Positions 16,971-27,658 are shown, counted from the first letter of the stretch. The stretch is 64,000 bases of DNA from Clostridia bacterium (GCA_017936765.1 JAGBEX010000014.1:1-64000); one strand, 5' to 3'. The notes: generated by a model from the letters alone, not told the origin. Made by a program: numbers and translations.

Positions 16971-17371
16971 ATGGAAATTAGAGAATACCGCACTTACAAC
17001 GAAGCAGAGATCCTGCGCCTGTACGCAAGTGTAGGCTGGACTGCCTACACCGATCACCCGGAGGTGCTGAAAAAGGGTTTTGAAAACTCTTTGCTGACCC
17101 TTGCAGCTTACGAGGGAGATCAACTTCTTGGCATCATTCGTGCTGTGGGCGATGGACATACCATTGTGTTTGTTCAGGATATTTTGGTGTTCCCGGAGCA
17201 GCAGCGGAAAGGCTCGGCTCTGCGCTCCTGCAAGCCATATTGGACAGATACAGCCATGTGCGCCAAATCGTGCTGGCAACAGACAACACACCGAAAACCA
17301 TTGCGTTTTACAAATCAATGGGTTTTCTGGAATTGTCCGAAATCGGTTGCTGCGGATTTATGAAAGGATAA
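16971..17371 (+). pseudogene. GNAT acetyltransferase with a frameshift
   Basis: Codons from 16971 give a good GNAT N-terminus (MEIREYRTYNEAEILRLYAS ... VFPEQQRKG). At about 17211-17213 the frame is lost; shifted by one base the sequence reads LGSALLQAILDRY ... NTPKTIAFYKSMGF and ends at a TAA at 17369-17371. One base is therefore missing after the RKG codons, inside the acetyl-CoA-binding loop. GGAGG precedes the ATG. Either a recent pseudogene or a sequencing error; the rest of the protein is well kept. Confidence 0.8.
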
Positions 17372-17376
17372 GAAAA

Positions 17377-17862
17377 ATGAATTACGATTGCGGATTTACA
17401 AAAGAGAATCGTTGGTTTCGATACCGTGCGGCAGCAATTATCGTGGAAAATGATTGCGCGCTGTTTGCCTGTAATGAAACAGATGATTATTTCTATTCTA
17501 TCGGCGGCGGTGTGCATCACGGCGAAACAGCAGAAGATGCAGTGCTTCGGGAAGTGTTTGAAGAAACCGGCGTGCATTATGAGATAGACCATTTGGCAGT
17601 AATCCACGAAAACTTCTTCGATGAGAATGGCGGATCGCTAAAGGGCATGAACTGCCACGAACTCAGCTTTTATTTCCTAATGAAGCCCAGAGGAACACAG
17701 GAGCTTCACAGCAACAGCATGACACAAGGCGTAAAAGAGGAAATGCGATGGATTCCACTCAAGGACTTGGATCAATACAAAGCGTTCCCGACCTTCTTGA
17801 AAGAGTACCTTAGCAAAGAACATACCGGAATTGAGCATATTGTGACGGATGAAAGAGTTTGA
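17377..17862 (+). CDS. Nudix hydrolase
   Basis: 161 residues with a full Nudix box (GGVHHGETAEDAV, then LREVFEETGV at about residues 50-72), so it should hydrolyse a nucleoside diphosphate linked to another moiety. The start is the ATG at 17377, five bases after the stop of the frameshifted acetyltransferase and with AAGG just upstream. An open frame extends into the neighbouring pseudogene but has no start signal there. The substrate is not predictable. Confidence 0.88.
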   Translation: MNYDCGFTKENRWFRYRAAAIIVENDCALFACNETDDYFYSIGGGVHHGETAEDAVLREVFEETGVHYEIDHLAVIHENFFDENGGSLKGMNCHELSFYFLMKPRGTQELHSNSMTQGVKEEMRWIPLKDLDQYKAFPTFLKEYLSKEHTGIEHIVTDERV

Positions 17863-17878
17863 TAGTGAGGTGCAAGAA

Positions 17879-18514
17879 ATGAGTAGATTTGCAGTTATCT
17901 TATATCCTAACTTTTCATTGCAGGAAATAACTTGTCTGACATCAGCACTGTCGGTGTGGTTTGAAGAAAAGATTGATTTTATTGCAAGTGAAAACAAGGA
18001 GTATTGCAGCGAAGAGGGACTGCGTGTCGTTCCTACTAAAACAATGGACGATACCAATATTACCGACTATGACTGCGTTATTCTTCCAGGTACGATCAAT
18101 CCGCTTCCTGCTTTATATGATGACAGACTGATCGACTTTTTGAAAAGTGGAATCAATACCAATGTCGTATTTGCGGCAATTTCATCATCTCCGTTGCTGT
18201 TGGCAAAAGCAGGCGTATTGAAGGGCAAGAAATTCACCGCTGGATTCTTCATGCAGATGGCAGAAGTATATCCTTTTATCGAAAAAGAGAACTTCACCCA
18301 CGAAGGGGTTGTTTGCGACGGAAATGTTATAACCGGTATCGGTATGTTCTTCCGGGAGTTTGCAGAAGCAGTCTTGCAGAGATTTGAATTCGATATTGGA
18401 AACAATTTTATGCGTGACAAGCCCGATGATTACACAGCAGAAGAACTTACATTTTACTGGTCAGAAGAAGATTATCGAGAGTTTTTGGAAGAACTGAAAG
18501 AGTATCAGCCGTAA
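17879..18514 (+). CDS. DJ-1/PfpI-family protein lacking the usual cysteine
   Basis: 211 residues with the class I glutamine amidotransferase-like fold of DJ-1/PfpI proteins (FAVILYPNFSLQEI at the start, DYDCVILPGTINPLP, then AAISSSPLLLAKAGVLKGKK). At the nucleophile elbow most relatives have a cysteine (A-I-C); here it is serine, so the classic glyoxalase/deglycase chemistry is doubtful. The ATG at 17879 follows GAGG at 9 bases; an in-frame ATG at 17849 would overlap the Nudix gene. Last intact member of the small-gene array. Confidence 0.8.
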   Translation: MSRFAVILYPNFSLQEITCLTSALSVWFEEKIDFIASENKEYCSEEGLRVVPTKTMDDTNITDYDCVILPGTINPLPALYDDRLIDFLKSGINTNVVFAAISSSPLLLAKAGVLKGKKFTAGFFMQMAEVYPFIEKENFTHEGVVCDGNVITGIGMFFREFAEAVLQRFEFDIGNNFMRDKPDDYTAEELTFYWSEEDYREFLEELKEYQP

Positions 18515-18540
18515 AAACATTGGAGATAGTGGAGGACAGA

Positions 18541-18756
18541 ATGGATATTCAAAAGTTTTGGGATGCAGTTCTGCGGCAGGATGCAGATTCCATCCGTAAA
18601 TACTTCCATCCCGACGCCTGGGTGAACTGGCACAACACTAACGAGCATTTCACCGTGGAGGAATTTATCCGGGCGAACTGCGAATACCCCGGCGAGTGGG
18701 ACGGTGAGGTGGAACGGATTATTACCACCGATACCCATGTCCTTACTGCTACCTGA
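18541..18756 (+). pseudogene. Truncated NTF2/SnoaL-like small protein
   Basis: 71 codons with the NTF2-like start MDIQKFWDAVLRQDADSIRK, then YFHPDAWVNWHNTNE. Family members are normally 110-130 residues, and the C-terminal half of the cone fold is missing. Directly after the break another frame encodes a plausible foreign tail (LPEPTPEQLEMIRKFKEKL) to a TAA near 18822. The junction near 18745 therefore joins two unrelated gene pieces. Confidence 0.65.
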
Positions 18757-18835
18757 ACCGACTCCTGAGCAACTGGAAATGATTCGCAAGTTCAAGGAGA
18801 AACTAAATGTCAACAATACTTAAAGTGAACATGTA

Positions 18836-18902
18836 AAGTCCCCACCGAGAGCTCATGCCAACTACCACATGAGATAATCGGTGAGGACTTGTTTTGCTTT
18901 TT
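18836..18902 (+). terminator. Large terminator hairpin ending the small-gene array
   Basis: AAGTCCCCACCGA pairs with TCGGTGAGGACTT (one mismatch) with an inner CTCATG/CATGAG stem, followed by GTTTTGCTTTTT. Confidence 0.75.
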
Positions 18903-18937
18903 AGTTAACCAATGTCTGTTGGAAGTTCAAGGAGCGA

Positions 18938-19138
18938 TTGGGGCAAGTTTCTGTGAAGCAGCTGACAAGGACTGCAAGAGAGCGTCGGCCAGGGTCATTG
19001 GGATATGCCGAAGCGATGTTGATGTTCTATAACCGCCGGTGCAAGTACCGACTGTCAATGCGAAGGCTGTACAATGACAATGGAACGGAAGACTTGGACT
19101 TTGACGAAGCAGATGATGAAGATGACGAAACAATCTGA
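18938..19138 (+). CDS. Hypothetical 66-residue protein, basic head and acidic tail
   Basis: Begins at a TTG after AAGGAG. The first half is rich in Arg/Lys (LTRTARERRPG, FYNRRCKYRLSMRRLY) and the end is strongly acidic (EDLDFDEADDEDDE). In-frame codons continue upstream to a stop at 18902, so it may be the 3' end of a longer, broken gene. I do not recognise the family. It is placed between the array and the recombinase and precedes the structured stretch. Confidence 0.4.
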   Translation: MGQVSVKQLTRTARERRPGSLGYAEAMLMFYNRRCKYRLSMRRLYNDNGTEDLDFDEADDEDDETI

Positions 19139-19185
19139 GAATAGGTTTATCCGAAAATGTTGGATATACCTCCTCACGAATGGGG

Positions 19186-19461
19186 GCTAACCGTCGTGGC
19201 AAGCAATGCATGTGGATAGCCAAATCCACATACTCGCTTGTTGGGCAGCAGCCCAAACCCATTGATCGCACAGTAACTGTGCGGCTGTCCTTGCGCGGCG
19301 TTTGAAACACACACGCGCACTGCTGCATGTGAATCATGCTCCAAAGGGTCTGGGGTGCTTCCCCAGCAAGTAGCATCTGAGGGCATTGAGCACTCACATG
19401 CACCACTTGCTACAACAGCAAAATAGAATGTGTCTCAACTTGGGACGCATTCTTTTTTTTG
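19186..19461 (+). ncRNA. Candidate structured RNA ending in an intrinsic terminator
   Basis: The 418-base gap between 19139 and 19556 is packed with perfect stems: 19211-19230 (TGTGGAT/ATCCACA, closed by AAGC/GCTT), 19241-19256 (TTGGGC/GCCCAA), 19267-19283 (CGCACAG/CTGTGCG), 19292-19319 (TGCGCG/CGCGCA) and 19350-19366 (CTGGGG/CCCCAG). A long-range stem, 19325-19332 with 19394-19401 (GCATGTGA/TCACATGC), encloses the last one. A terminator closes the region. No convincing frame crosses it. It matches no RNA class I can name, and whether it is transcribed alone or as a leader of the recombinase genes is unknown. Confidence 0.5.
19427..19461 (+). terminator. Terminator of the structured region
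   Basis: AGAATGTGTC pairs with GGGACGCATTCT (two G-U pairs), followed by eight T. It lies about 95 bases ahead of the TnpW-like gene. Confidence 0.85.
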
Positions 19462-19556
19462 CTGACCTTCCTGCACACCTGCAAGAAAATGCCAGACTCA
19501 TTCGTTAAGTATATTAGCGCAATGCGTTATCAAATTTCAATCGAAAGGAATCCCCC

Positions 19557-21523
<1,967 letters not shown>

Positions 21524-21578
21524 AGAAATGATAGGATACTGTCTTATGAGAGGCGACCCTCCGGTCACTTCTTTTTTG

Positions 21579-22502
21579 TTAGTTCGCTGCTGCTTCGAAT
21601 TCTTCAAAGAACTCCGGGCAGCTCCAGGTGCCGCAGGCGGCCAGCTTGTCGTTCTTCACGGCCAGCTGCACGGTGAGGCCGTTGTCCAGGTGGATCAGCA
21701 GGGACTGCTTGGCGCTGATGGAGCCGCTGCTCTCGTAGCTGGCGCAGGAGGTCAGCGTGGAGAACAGGTCTTCGCAGGTGGCGCTGTCGGTAATGACGCC
21801 CACATCGCTCAGCTCCATGCTCTTGATGCGGCCAGCCACCTGCAGGGTATCGGCCAGGTCTTCGCTGCCGCGCAGGGCGCTGCCGTTGAAGCTCACGCGC
21901 TGGAACAGACGATAGCTTCCGTTGACCTCGGCGGCCACCAGGGTGGTGTCCATGCCCTTGATGGCATAGACCTCGCTGCCCTGGGAAACCTTGTTGGACA
22001 GCACGATATCGGTGCCGGAGAGGGAAGGCTCGGTGGTGAATTCAGCCACGGTACCCAGGCTGGAGCCCAGCAGCTTGCTGCTGACGGAATCCGGGGTGGA
22101 CATCATGCGGTAGTAGCGCCCCTGGATGCCGATGAGGGGGAAGCTGCCGCCATCGCCCTTGGCCCACAGGCTGCGATAGCTGGGCTTTTCGCCGCTTTGC
22201 TGAATGTTCACGCCGTTGTTCAGATCCAGCAGGCTGATCTCGTTGCCCACGCCATTGGTACCGGCGGCCTGGGTGGTGATCAGGGGCTGGTCGGGCTGGG
22301 CGTTGAGGGCGGGGATGCCAATGCCCAGAGCCAGCGCCAGCACCAGCGCAAAGGACAGGGCAGGCACCCAGGCAGAGGCGCGGCGGCGCTGGGGAGCGGG
22401 GTTCACGGCGGCTTTTTCGATGCGGAGCTTCAGGTGTTGCCCGGCCGTCAGGCCTCCCAGAGCCTTATCGGTGATCTCCGGCAGTTGTTCAAGACGCTTC
22501 AC
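21579..22502 (-). CDS. Anti-sigma factor-like single-pass membrane protein
   Basis: 307 residues. A short N-terminal cytoplasmic part of ~45 residues (MKRLEQLPEITDKALGGL ...) is followed by one membrane helix (SFALVLALALGIGIPAL) and a large outside domain of beta type with no recognised signature. The GTG start overlaps the sigma gene's TGA by 4 bases, the usual layout of an ECF sigma factor and its regulator. It would hold the sigma factor at the membrane until an outside signal arrives. Domain identity is inferred from arrangement rather than from a motif. Confidence 0.7.
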   Translation of the reverse strand: MKRLEQLPEITDKALGGLTAGQHLKLRIEKAAVNPAPQRRRASAWVPALSFALVLALALGIGIPALNAQPDQPLITTQAAGTNGVGNEISLLDLNNGVNIQQSGEKPSYRSLWAKGDGGSFPLIGIQGRYYRMMSTPDSVSSKLLGSSLGTVAEFTTEPSLSGTDIVLSNKVSQGSEVYAIKGMDTTLVAAEVNGSYRLFQRVSFNGSALRGSEDLADTLQVAGRIKSMELSDVGVITDSATCEDLFSTLTSCASYESSGSISAKQSLLIHLDNGLTVQLAVKNDKLAACGTWSCPEFFEEFEAAAN

Positions 22503-23098
22503 CGGGCATCGCCTCCTTTCAAAATGATCTCAAGCTTTTTCCTTCCACGGCTGAGGCGGGAGGATATGGTGCCTTCGGGGAGTTCCATCATTTCGGCGAT
22601 CTCAGCGATGCCGAAGCCCTGATAATAGTGCAGGAGAATGACCTCCTTGAAGGTGGAAGGCAGCTGGTTGATGGCCTGCATGATCTCCTGCTGCTCGGCC
22701 AGCTTGCCGAATTCATCCGGAGCAGGAACCAGCTCGAAGGCGGGGGAGCCAAGCACCACGCGTTTGAGCCAGGCGCCGCGCCACAGGTCGCGGCAGCGGT
22801 TCAGGGCGACCTTGAGCAGCCAGGCCTTTTCGCGCCCTTCCTGCAGGTCGGGGGCGTTGGTGATCAGCCGGACAAACACGTCCTGGCAGACATCCTCGGC
22901 CTTGTGTCGGTCACCCAGGTAGAAGTAGCATACCCGCAGAACATCAGTGGCATACTTTTCATACAGGTCTTCAAAGTATGCCATGGGGTCGCGGGTGGTG
23001 GCAGCTGCCTGCACATCGTCGTCCTCCTCTGCCAGGGCGGAGCGGATGCACAAGCCCTGCAAGCGGCGCAAGACCGCCATGATGGTTCTTCCATCCAT
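22499..23098 (-). CDS. ECF-type RNA polymerase sigma factor
   Basis: About 199 residues. Region 2 (YEKYATDVLRVCYFYLGD, then AEDVCQDVFVRL) recognises the -10 element; region 4 (LPSTFKEVILLHYYQGFGIAEIAEMMELPEGTISSRLSRGRKKL) is the -35-binding helix-turn-helix. A ~50-residue extension precedes region 2. I place the start at the ATG at 23098, after AGGAGG. A longer frame to 23149 would begin inside the terminator of cimA. Cotranscribed with the membrane anti-sigma factor. The regulon is unknown. Confidence 0.88.
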   Translation of the reverse strand: MDGRTIMAVLRRLQGLCIRSALAEEDDDVQAAATTRDPMAYFEDLYEKYATDVLRVCYFYLGDRHKAEDVCQDVFVRLITNAPDLQEGREKAWLLKVALNRCRDLWRGAWLKRVVLGSPAFELVPAPDEFGKLAEQQEIMQAINQLPSTFKEVILLHYYQGFGIAEIAEMMELPEGTISSRLSRGRKKLEIILKGGDAR

Positions 23099-23130
23099 AT
23101 AAACGATGTCCCTCCTGGGTTTCATCCATA

Positions 23131-23176
23131 AAAATTGTAACGTTTTCAAGAAGTTTGAAAAACTATATGTTACAAT
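23131..23176 (-). terminator. Terminator of cimA
   Basis: On the minus strand ATTGTAAC pairs with GTTACAAT, with an inner TTTTCAA/TTGAAAA stem, followed by TTTTT. It begins within the last codons of cimA and separates it from the sigma factor gene. Confidence 0.8.
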
Positions 23177-24750
23177 TTCGGACGATTATCGGCATAATAG
23201 GTGAGCATGAAGTCGATGGAGTCCACCAGCGCCTTGAAGCAGGCCTGGATGATGTTGCTGGAGACGCCCACGGTACTCCAGACGTGCTGGCCGTCGGTGG
23301 ATTCGATGGACACGCGCACGGTGGAGGCGGTGCCGCCCATGTCCAGCACGCGCACCTTGAAATCCTTCAGGCGCATATTGTTGATGGCCGGGTAGAAGTC
23401 CGCCAGGGTCTTGCGCAGGGCGATGTCCAGGGCGTTCACGGGGCCGTCGCCTTCACCGGCGTTGATGCCTTCTTTGCCGCCCACCTCCACCTTCACATAG
23501 GCCTGGGCGCTCTTGTCCACGGACTGCATATTCATGGGGCTGTGGCACAGCACGTGGAAATCTGCCACCTGGAAGAACTTCGGGCGGCGGCCAAGGGTAT
23601 CCAGCGCCATGAGGGCAAAGGAACCATCCGCATTCTCGTAGGTATAGCCGCGGGCCTCTTTTTCCTTCAGCCGGGCGATGACCTGCGCCATCTCGGCGCT
23701 GTCCCGGTTCACATCGGGCAGGATGCGGCTGAGACGGGCGTACACCCCGGCACGGCCAGCCTGATCGCTGATGAGGAAGCGACGCTGGTTGCCCACGCTT
23801 TCCGGGGGGATCTGCTCGAAGGTGGCGGCGTGCTTGATCACGCCGTCGATGTGCATACCGCCCTTGTGGGAGAAGGCGGTGTGGCCCACAAAGGGAGCGC
23901 GCTCGGTGAGGGAGAGGTTCATCACCTCGGCCACATAGCGGGCGGTGTGGGTCAGCATGGTCAGGTGGCCTTCCGGTAGGCAGGGCTGATGGAGCTTTAA
24001 TTCAAGAATAGGGATGATGGTACACAGGTCCGCATTGCCGCAGCGCTCGCCGATGCCGCCCATGGTACCCTGCACGCTGGTGGCACCCGACTGGATGGCT
24101 GCCAGGGAGCAGGCGGTGGCCAGGCCGCAATCGTTATGGCAATGGATGCCCACGGGGGCATCGAACTGCTGGCACACATCACGGACGATGGTAGCGACTT
24201 CATCCGGCAGGGAACCGCCGTTGGTGTCGCAGAGGGTGAGGCACTCGGCGCCGCCCTCCAGCGCGGCTTGCAGGGTGGACAGGGCGTAGGCGCTGTCGGC
24301 CTTGTAGCCATCGAAGAAATGCTCCGCATCGTACCAGACACGGAGGCCATGCTCGGTGAGGTAGGCAATGCTTTCGCGGATGATGCGCAGGTTTTCCTCA
24401 CGGGTGCAGCGCAGCACCTGCTCCACGTGCAGGATGGAGCTTTTGCCGAAGATGGTCACCATATCCACACCACAGGAAAGCAGCGCGGCCAGACCGGCGT
24501 CGCCCTCGGCCTGTTCGCCGGGGCGGATGGTGGAGCCGAAGGCCACCAGCTTGGCGTGGCGCAGGCGCTTGCCGCGGAACTCCGCAAAGAAGGCTGCGTC
24601 CTTGGGATTGGCGGCGGGGTTGCCGCCCTCGATGTACTGCACGCCCAAGTCATCCAGCGCCAGGGCGATGCGCTTTTTATCCTCCAGGGAGAAGGTGACG
24701 CCCTCCGCCTGCGCACCGTCGCGCAGGGTGGTGTCCAGGAGCTTGATCAT
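23170..24750 (-). CDS. cimA: (R)-citramalate synthase
   Basis: Condenses acetyl-CoA with pyruvate to citramalate, the first step of the threonine-independent isoleucine route. The N-terminal TIM-barrel motif [18 protein letters not shown] and the metal-binding [11 protein letters not shown] are intact, and a LeuA-type allosteric domain ends the protein ([20 protein letters not shown]). 526 residues matches the clostridial CimA group rather than 2-isopropylmalate or homocitrate synthases. The ATG at 24750 follows GGAGGG at 7 bases; an ATG-like start upstream has none. Single-gene unit with its own terminator. Confidence 0.9.
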   Translation of the reverse strand: MIKLLDTTLRDGAQAEGVTFSLEDKKRIALALDDLGVQYIEGGNPAANPKDAAFFAEFRGKRLRHAKLVAFGSTIRPGEQAEGDAGLAALLSCGVDMVTIFGKSSILHVEQVLRCTREENLRIIRESIAYLTEHGLRVWYDAEHFFDGYKADSAYALSTLQAALEGGAECLTLCDTNGGSLPDEVATIVRDVCQQFDAPVGIHCHNDCGLATACSLAAIQSGATSVQGTMGGIGERCGNADLCTIIPILELKLHQPCLPEGHLTMLTHTARYVAEVMNLSLTERAPFVGHTAFSHKGGMHIDGVIKHAATFEQIPPESVGNQRRFLISDQAGRAGVYARLSRILPDVNRDSAEMAQVIARLKEKEARGYTYENADGSFALMALDTLGRRPKFFQVADFHVLCHSPMNMQSVDKSAQAYVKVEVGGKEGINAGEGDGPVNALDIALRKTLADFYPAINNMRLKDFKVRVLDMGGTASTVRVSIESTDGQHVWSTVGVSSNIIQACFKALVDSIDFMLTYYADNRPKL

Positions 24751-24964
24751 CTTCCATCCCTCCGAAATCTGCAATGATGCTCTTATTATAGCATGATTTG
24801 TCGGCCTGTGGAAGATGCTGCGCCAAGGAAAATGCAGTCAACTTGCGGCGATATGGGGCTAATTGGTAAAAATCCTACGAAAGAAAACAGAAATGCGCTC
24901 TACCAAACATGATGGAATAAATCTATACTCATTGTAGGCATTTGTTATGAAAGGGGACTGCTTG

Positions 24965-25813
24965 ATGGCAAAGAACCTGGAACAATATCAAAAGAAGCAT
25001 GAGTATCTTGTGTGCGTGGACAGCGATGGCTGCGCCATGGACACCATGGACGTGAAGCACTTCCGGTGCTTCGGTCCCTGCATGGTGGAGGAATGGGGCC
25101 TGCAGCAATGGGCTGAGGCTATTCTGACGCGGTGGAACGACATCAACCTTTACACCATGACCCGCGGCATCAACCGCTTTAAGGGGCTGGCCATGGCGCT
25201 GGAGGAGATCAACGGGCAGTACACGGCCATTGAGGATATCGCCGCCCTGCTCAAGTGGGCAGAGGAAAGCCCGGAACTTTCCAACGATGCGCTGAGCCGC
25301 GCCATTGAGGCGAAGCCGGAGAGCGTGTCCCTGCGCAAGGCGCTTGCATGGAGCAAGGCGGTGAACGCCTCCATTACCGCCCTGCCGGATGACGTGAAGC
25401 TGCCCTTCCCCCTGGCCAAAGAAGCCCTGGCCTTTGCCCACGAGAAGGCGGACGTGGCCATTGTGAGCAGCGCCAACCTGGGCGCGGTGCTGGAGGAGTG
25501 GGAGATGTATGGCCTCTTGCCCCACACGGACATCGTGCTGGCCCAGGATGCAGGCAGCAAGGCGCATTGCATTGCGGAGCTGCTGAAGAAGGGCTATGAT
25601 CCCGCCAAGGTGCTGATGTGCGGCGACGCCCCCGGCGATCTGGCTGCGGCGGAAAAGAACAGGGTGGGGTATTATCCCATTCTGGTACGCCGTGAAAGGG
25701 AAAGCTGGCAGGAGTTTATGGACGAGGGCTTCGGGCATCTGCTGGATGGCAGCTATGCGGGAGCCTATCAAGAAAAGAAAAAGGCCGAGTTCCTGAAGAA
25801 CCTCGGTGCGTGA
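24965..25813 (+). CDS. HAD-superfamily hydrolase
   Basis: 282 residues. Motif I is DSDGCAMDTMD near the N-terminus, motif II is VAIVSSAN and motif III/IV is VLMCGDAPGDLAAAE, so a phosphatase-type HAD with a large helical cap (residues ~30-165) is likely. No signal peptide. The ATG at 24965 is preceded by AAAGGGG at 8 bases; the ATG at 24947 lies before that site. It is 20 bases from the GH3 gene and probably forms an operon with it, which suggests a sugar phosphate substrate; that is inference. Confidence 0.8.
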   Translation: MAKNLEQYQKKHEYLVCVDSDGCAMDTMDVKHFRCFGPCMVEEWGLQQWAEAILTRWNDINLYTMTRGINRFKGLAMALEEINGQYTAIEDIAALLKWAEESPELSNDALSRAIEAKPESVSLRKALAWSKAVNASITALPDDVKLPFPLAKEALAFAHEKADVAIVSSANLGAVLEEWEMYGLLPHTDIVLAQDAGSKAHCIAELLKKGYDPAKVLMCGDAPGDLAAAEKNRVGYYPILVRRERESWQEFMDEGFGHLLDGSYAGAYQEKKKAEFLKNLGA

Positions 25814-25833
25814 TAAGAGAGGAGACGACCAAC

Positions 25834-27600
25834 ATGGTGAATCTGAAAGTCAAGCCTTATTATCTGTCTGACGAAGATATTCAATGGGTGAACGACACCA
25901 TCGCCGGTATGACCGCCGAGGAAAAGGTGGGTCAGCTGTTCTTCCAGCTGACGGCCGGCATGGACGAGAACTATCTGAAGGAACTGATGGAGAAGTATCA
26001 CCTGGGCGGCTGCCGCTATAACAATATGCCCGGCGCGGCCGTGCAGATGCAGAACCGCATCCTGCAGAAGTATGCCAAGGTGCCTGTGATCATCGCCTGC
26101 AACACCGAGCAGGGCGGCGCGGGCGCCTGCTCTGACGGCACCTACATTGCCAGCGGCATCAAGATCGGTGCCACCGGCAACCGCCAGTATGCCCACGACC
26201 TGGGCCGTATGGCCAACGAGGAGGCTGCCTCCATCGGCTGCAACATGGCCTTTGCCCCCGTGTGCGACATCCACTACAACTGGGAGAACACCGAGATCGT
26301 GGCTCGCGCCTTCGGTACGGATGCCGATCAGGTGGCCGACATGAGCAAGGCCTATCTGGAGGGCGCCCACACCATTCCCGGCTTTACCTGCGCGGCCAAG
26401 CATTTCCCCGGCAACGGCCAGGACTTCCGTGATGCTCACCTGTCCAACAACGTGAACTACTTTGGCGAAGAAGAGTGGATGGCCACCTACGGCAAGGTGT
26501 ACAAGACCCTGATCGACGCCGACCTGGACGCCATCATGGGTGGTCATATCATGATGCCCACCTATATGCGCGAGGTGAAGCCCGGCATCACCGATGAGGA
26601 AATGATGCCCGCTACCCTCTGCCCGGAGATCATGACCGGCCTTCTGCGCGACAAGCTGGGCTTCAATGGCATGGTGGTGACCGACGCCTCCCACATGGTG
26701 GGCATGACCAACCGCATGACCCGCAAGGAAATGCTGCCTGCCTCCATCAACGCGGGCTGCGATATGTTCCTGTTCTTCAACGATCCCGAAGAGGACTTCA
26801 ACACCATGCTGGATGCCTACAAGAACGGCATCATCAGCGAAGAGCGCATGGTGGAGGCGCTGACCCGTATCCTCGGCCTGAAGGCGCACATGGGTCTGAA
26901 CAAGAAGGCCAAGGAAGACATCGTGCCTGCCGAGGCTCCTGTGCTGGGCAAGGACGAATACAAGGCCGCCAGCGAGGCCATCAGCCGCGATGCTGTGACC
27001 CTGGTGAAGTACAAGGACGAGGGTGTGCTGCCTCTGACCACCGAGAAGTATAAGCGCATCATGATCGTGCCTGTGAAGGGTGCGGCTGGCCCCATGGATT
27101 TCCTGATGCAGATGGCCATGGGCGGCGCTGGCGCCCGCAAGACTCCCGCTGAGGATCTGCGCGACCGCCTGATCGAGAAGGGCTTCGACGCCTTCATTTA
27201 CGAAAGCCCACTGGAGAAGATCAAGCAGCAGATCGCCAAGGGTGAAAAGCCTAGCCTGAACCTGTACTTCGCTGGCAAGAATGCCATTGAGGACTTCAAG
27301 AGCCAGCAGGATCTGGTGATCACCCTGTTCGACGTTGCCAATGGCCGTCCCGCCTTCGGCATGAGCAAGGGCGGCGGCGAGATCCCGTGGTATGTGTACG
27401 AGCTGCCTGTGGTGGGCGTGAGCGTGAATGCTCCTACCATGCTGGCGGATGCGCCCCAGCTGCGCACCTACATCAATGCCTACGACTCCAAGCCCAGCAC
27501 CATGGAGGCGCTGGTGAATGGTCTGGTGGGCGGCCCCAAGGCCTTCAAGGGCAAGGATCCCATTGACAGCTTCTGCGGCCTGTTTGATGCGAAGATCTGA
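25834..27600 (+). CDS. GH3 glycoside hydrolase, beta-N-acetylhexosaminidase type
   Basis: 588 residues, cytoplasmic by lack of a signal peptide. The NagZ-like pattern KHFPGNGQDFRDAH supplies the Asp-His dyad on the flexible loop, and VVTDASHM carries the nucleophile aspartate near residue 285. A second alpha/beta domain (residues ~370-580) follows. Typical members remove terminal GlcNAc from muropeptides or chitooligosaccharides. The asparagine in PGNG replaces the usual His of PGHG. AGAGGAG precedes the ATG. Coupled with the HAD gene. Exact substrate not decidable. Confidence 0.87.
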   Translation: MVNLKVKPYYLSDEDIQWVNDTIAGMTAEEKVGQLFFQLTAGMDENYLKELMEKYHLGGCRYNNMPGAAVQMQNRILQKYAKVPVIIACNTEQGGAGACSDGTYIASGIKIGATGNRQYAHDLGRMANEEAASIGCNMAFAPVCDIHYNWENTEIVARAFGTDADQVADMSKAYLEGAHTIPGFTCAAKHFPGNGQDFRDAHLSNNVNYFGEEEWMATYGKVYKTLIDADLDAIMGGHIMMPTYMREVKPGITDEEMMPATLCPEIMTGLLRDKLGFNGMVVTDASHMVGMTNRMTRKEMLPASINAGCDMFLFFNDPEEDFNTMLDAYKNGIISEERMVEALTRILGLKAHMGLNKKAKEDIVPAEAPVLGKDEYKAASEAISRDAVTLVKYKDEGVLPLTTEKYKRIMIVPVKGAAGPMDFLMQMAMGGAGARKTPAEDLRDRLIEKGFDAFIYESPLEKIKQQIAKGEKPSLNLYFAGKNAIEDFKSQQDLVITLFDVANGRPAFGMSKGGGEIPWYVYELPVVGVSVNAPTMLADAPQLRTYINAYDSKPSTMEALVNGLVGGPKAFKGKDPIDSFCGLFDAKI

Positions 27601-27618
27601 TGCATGAAACGCAGCGAT

Positions 27619-27646
27619 GCAGGATGGGGCGCTGGCTCCATTCTGC
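27619..27646. terminator. Hairpin between convergent GH3 and M23 genes
   Basis: GCAGGATGG pairs with CCATTCTGC (one G-T pair). There is no T run, so it is a weak candidate for a two-way terminator in the 58-base gap. Confidence 0.35.
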
Positions 27647-27658
27647 AGGCTGCGCATA

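Noticed and set aside
23101-23149. An earlier start for the ECF sigma factor
   Set aside because: It would lie in the terminator stem of cimA; the ATG at 23098 has an AGGAGG upstream.
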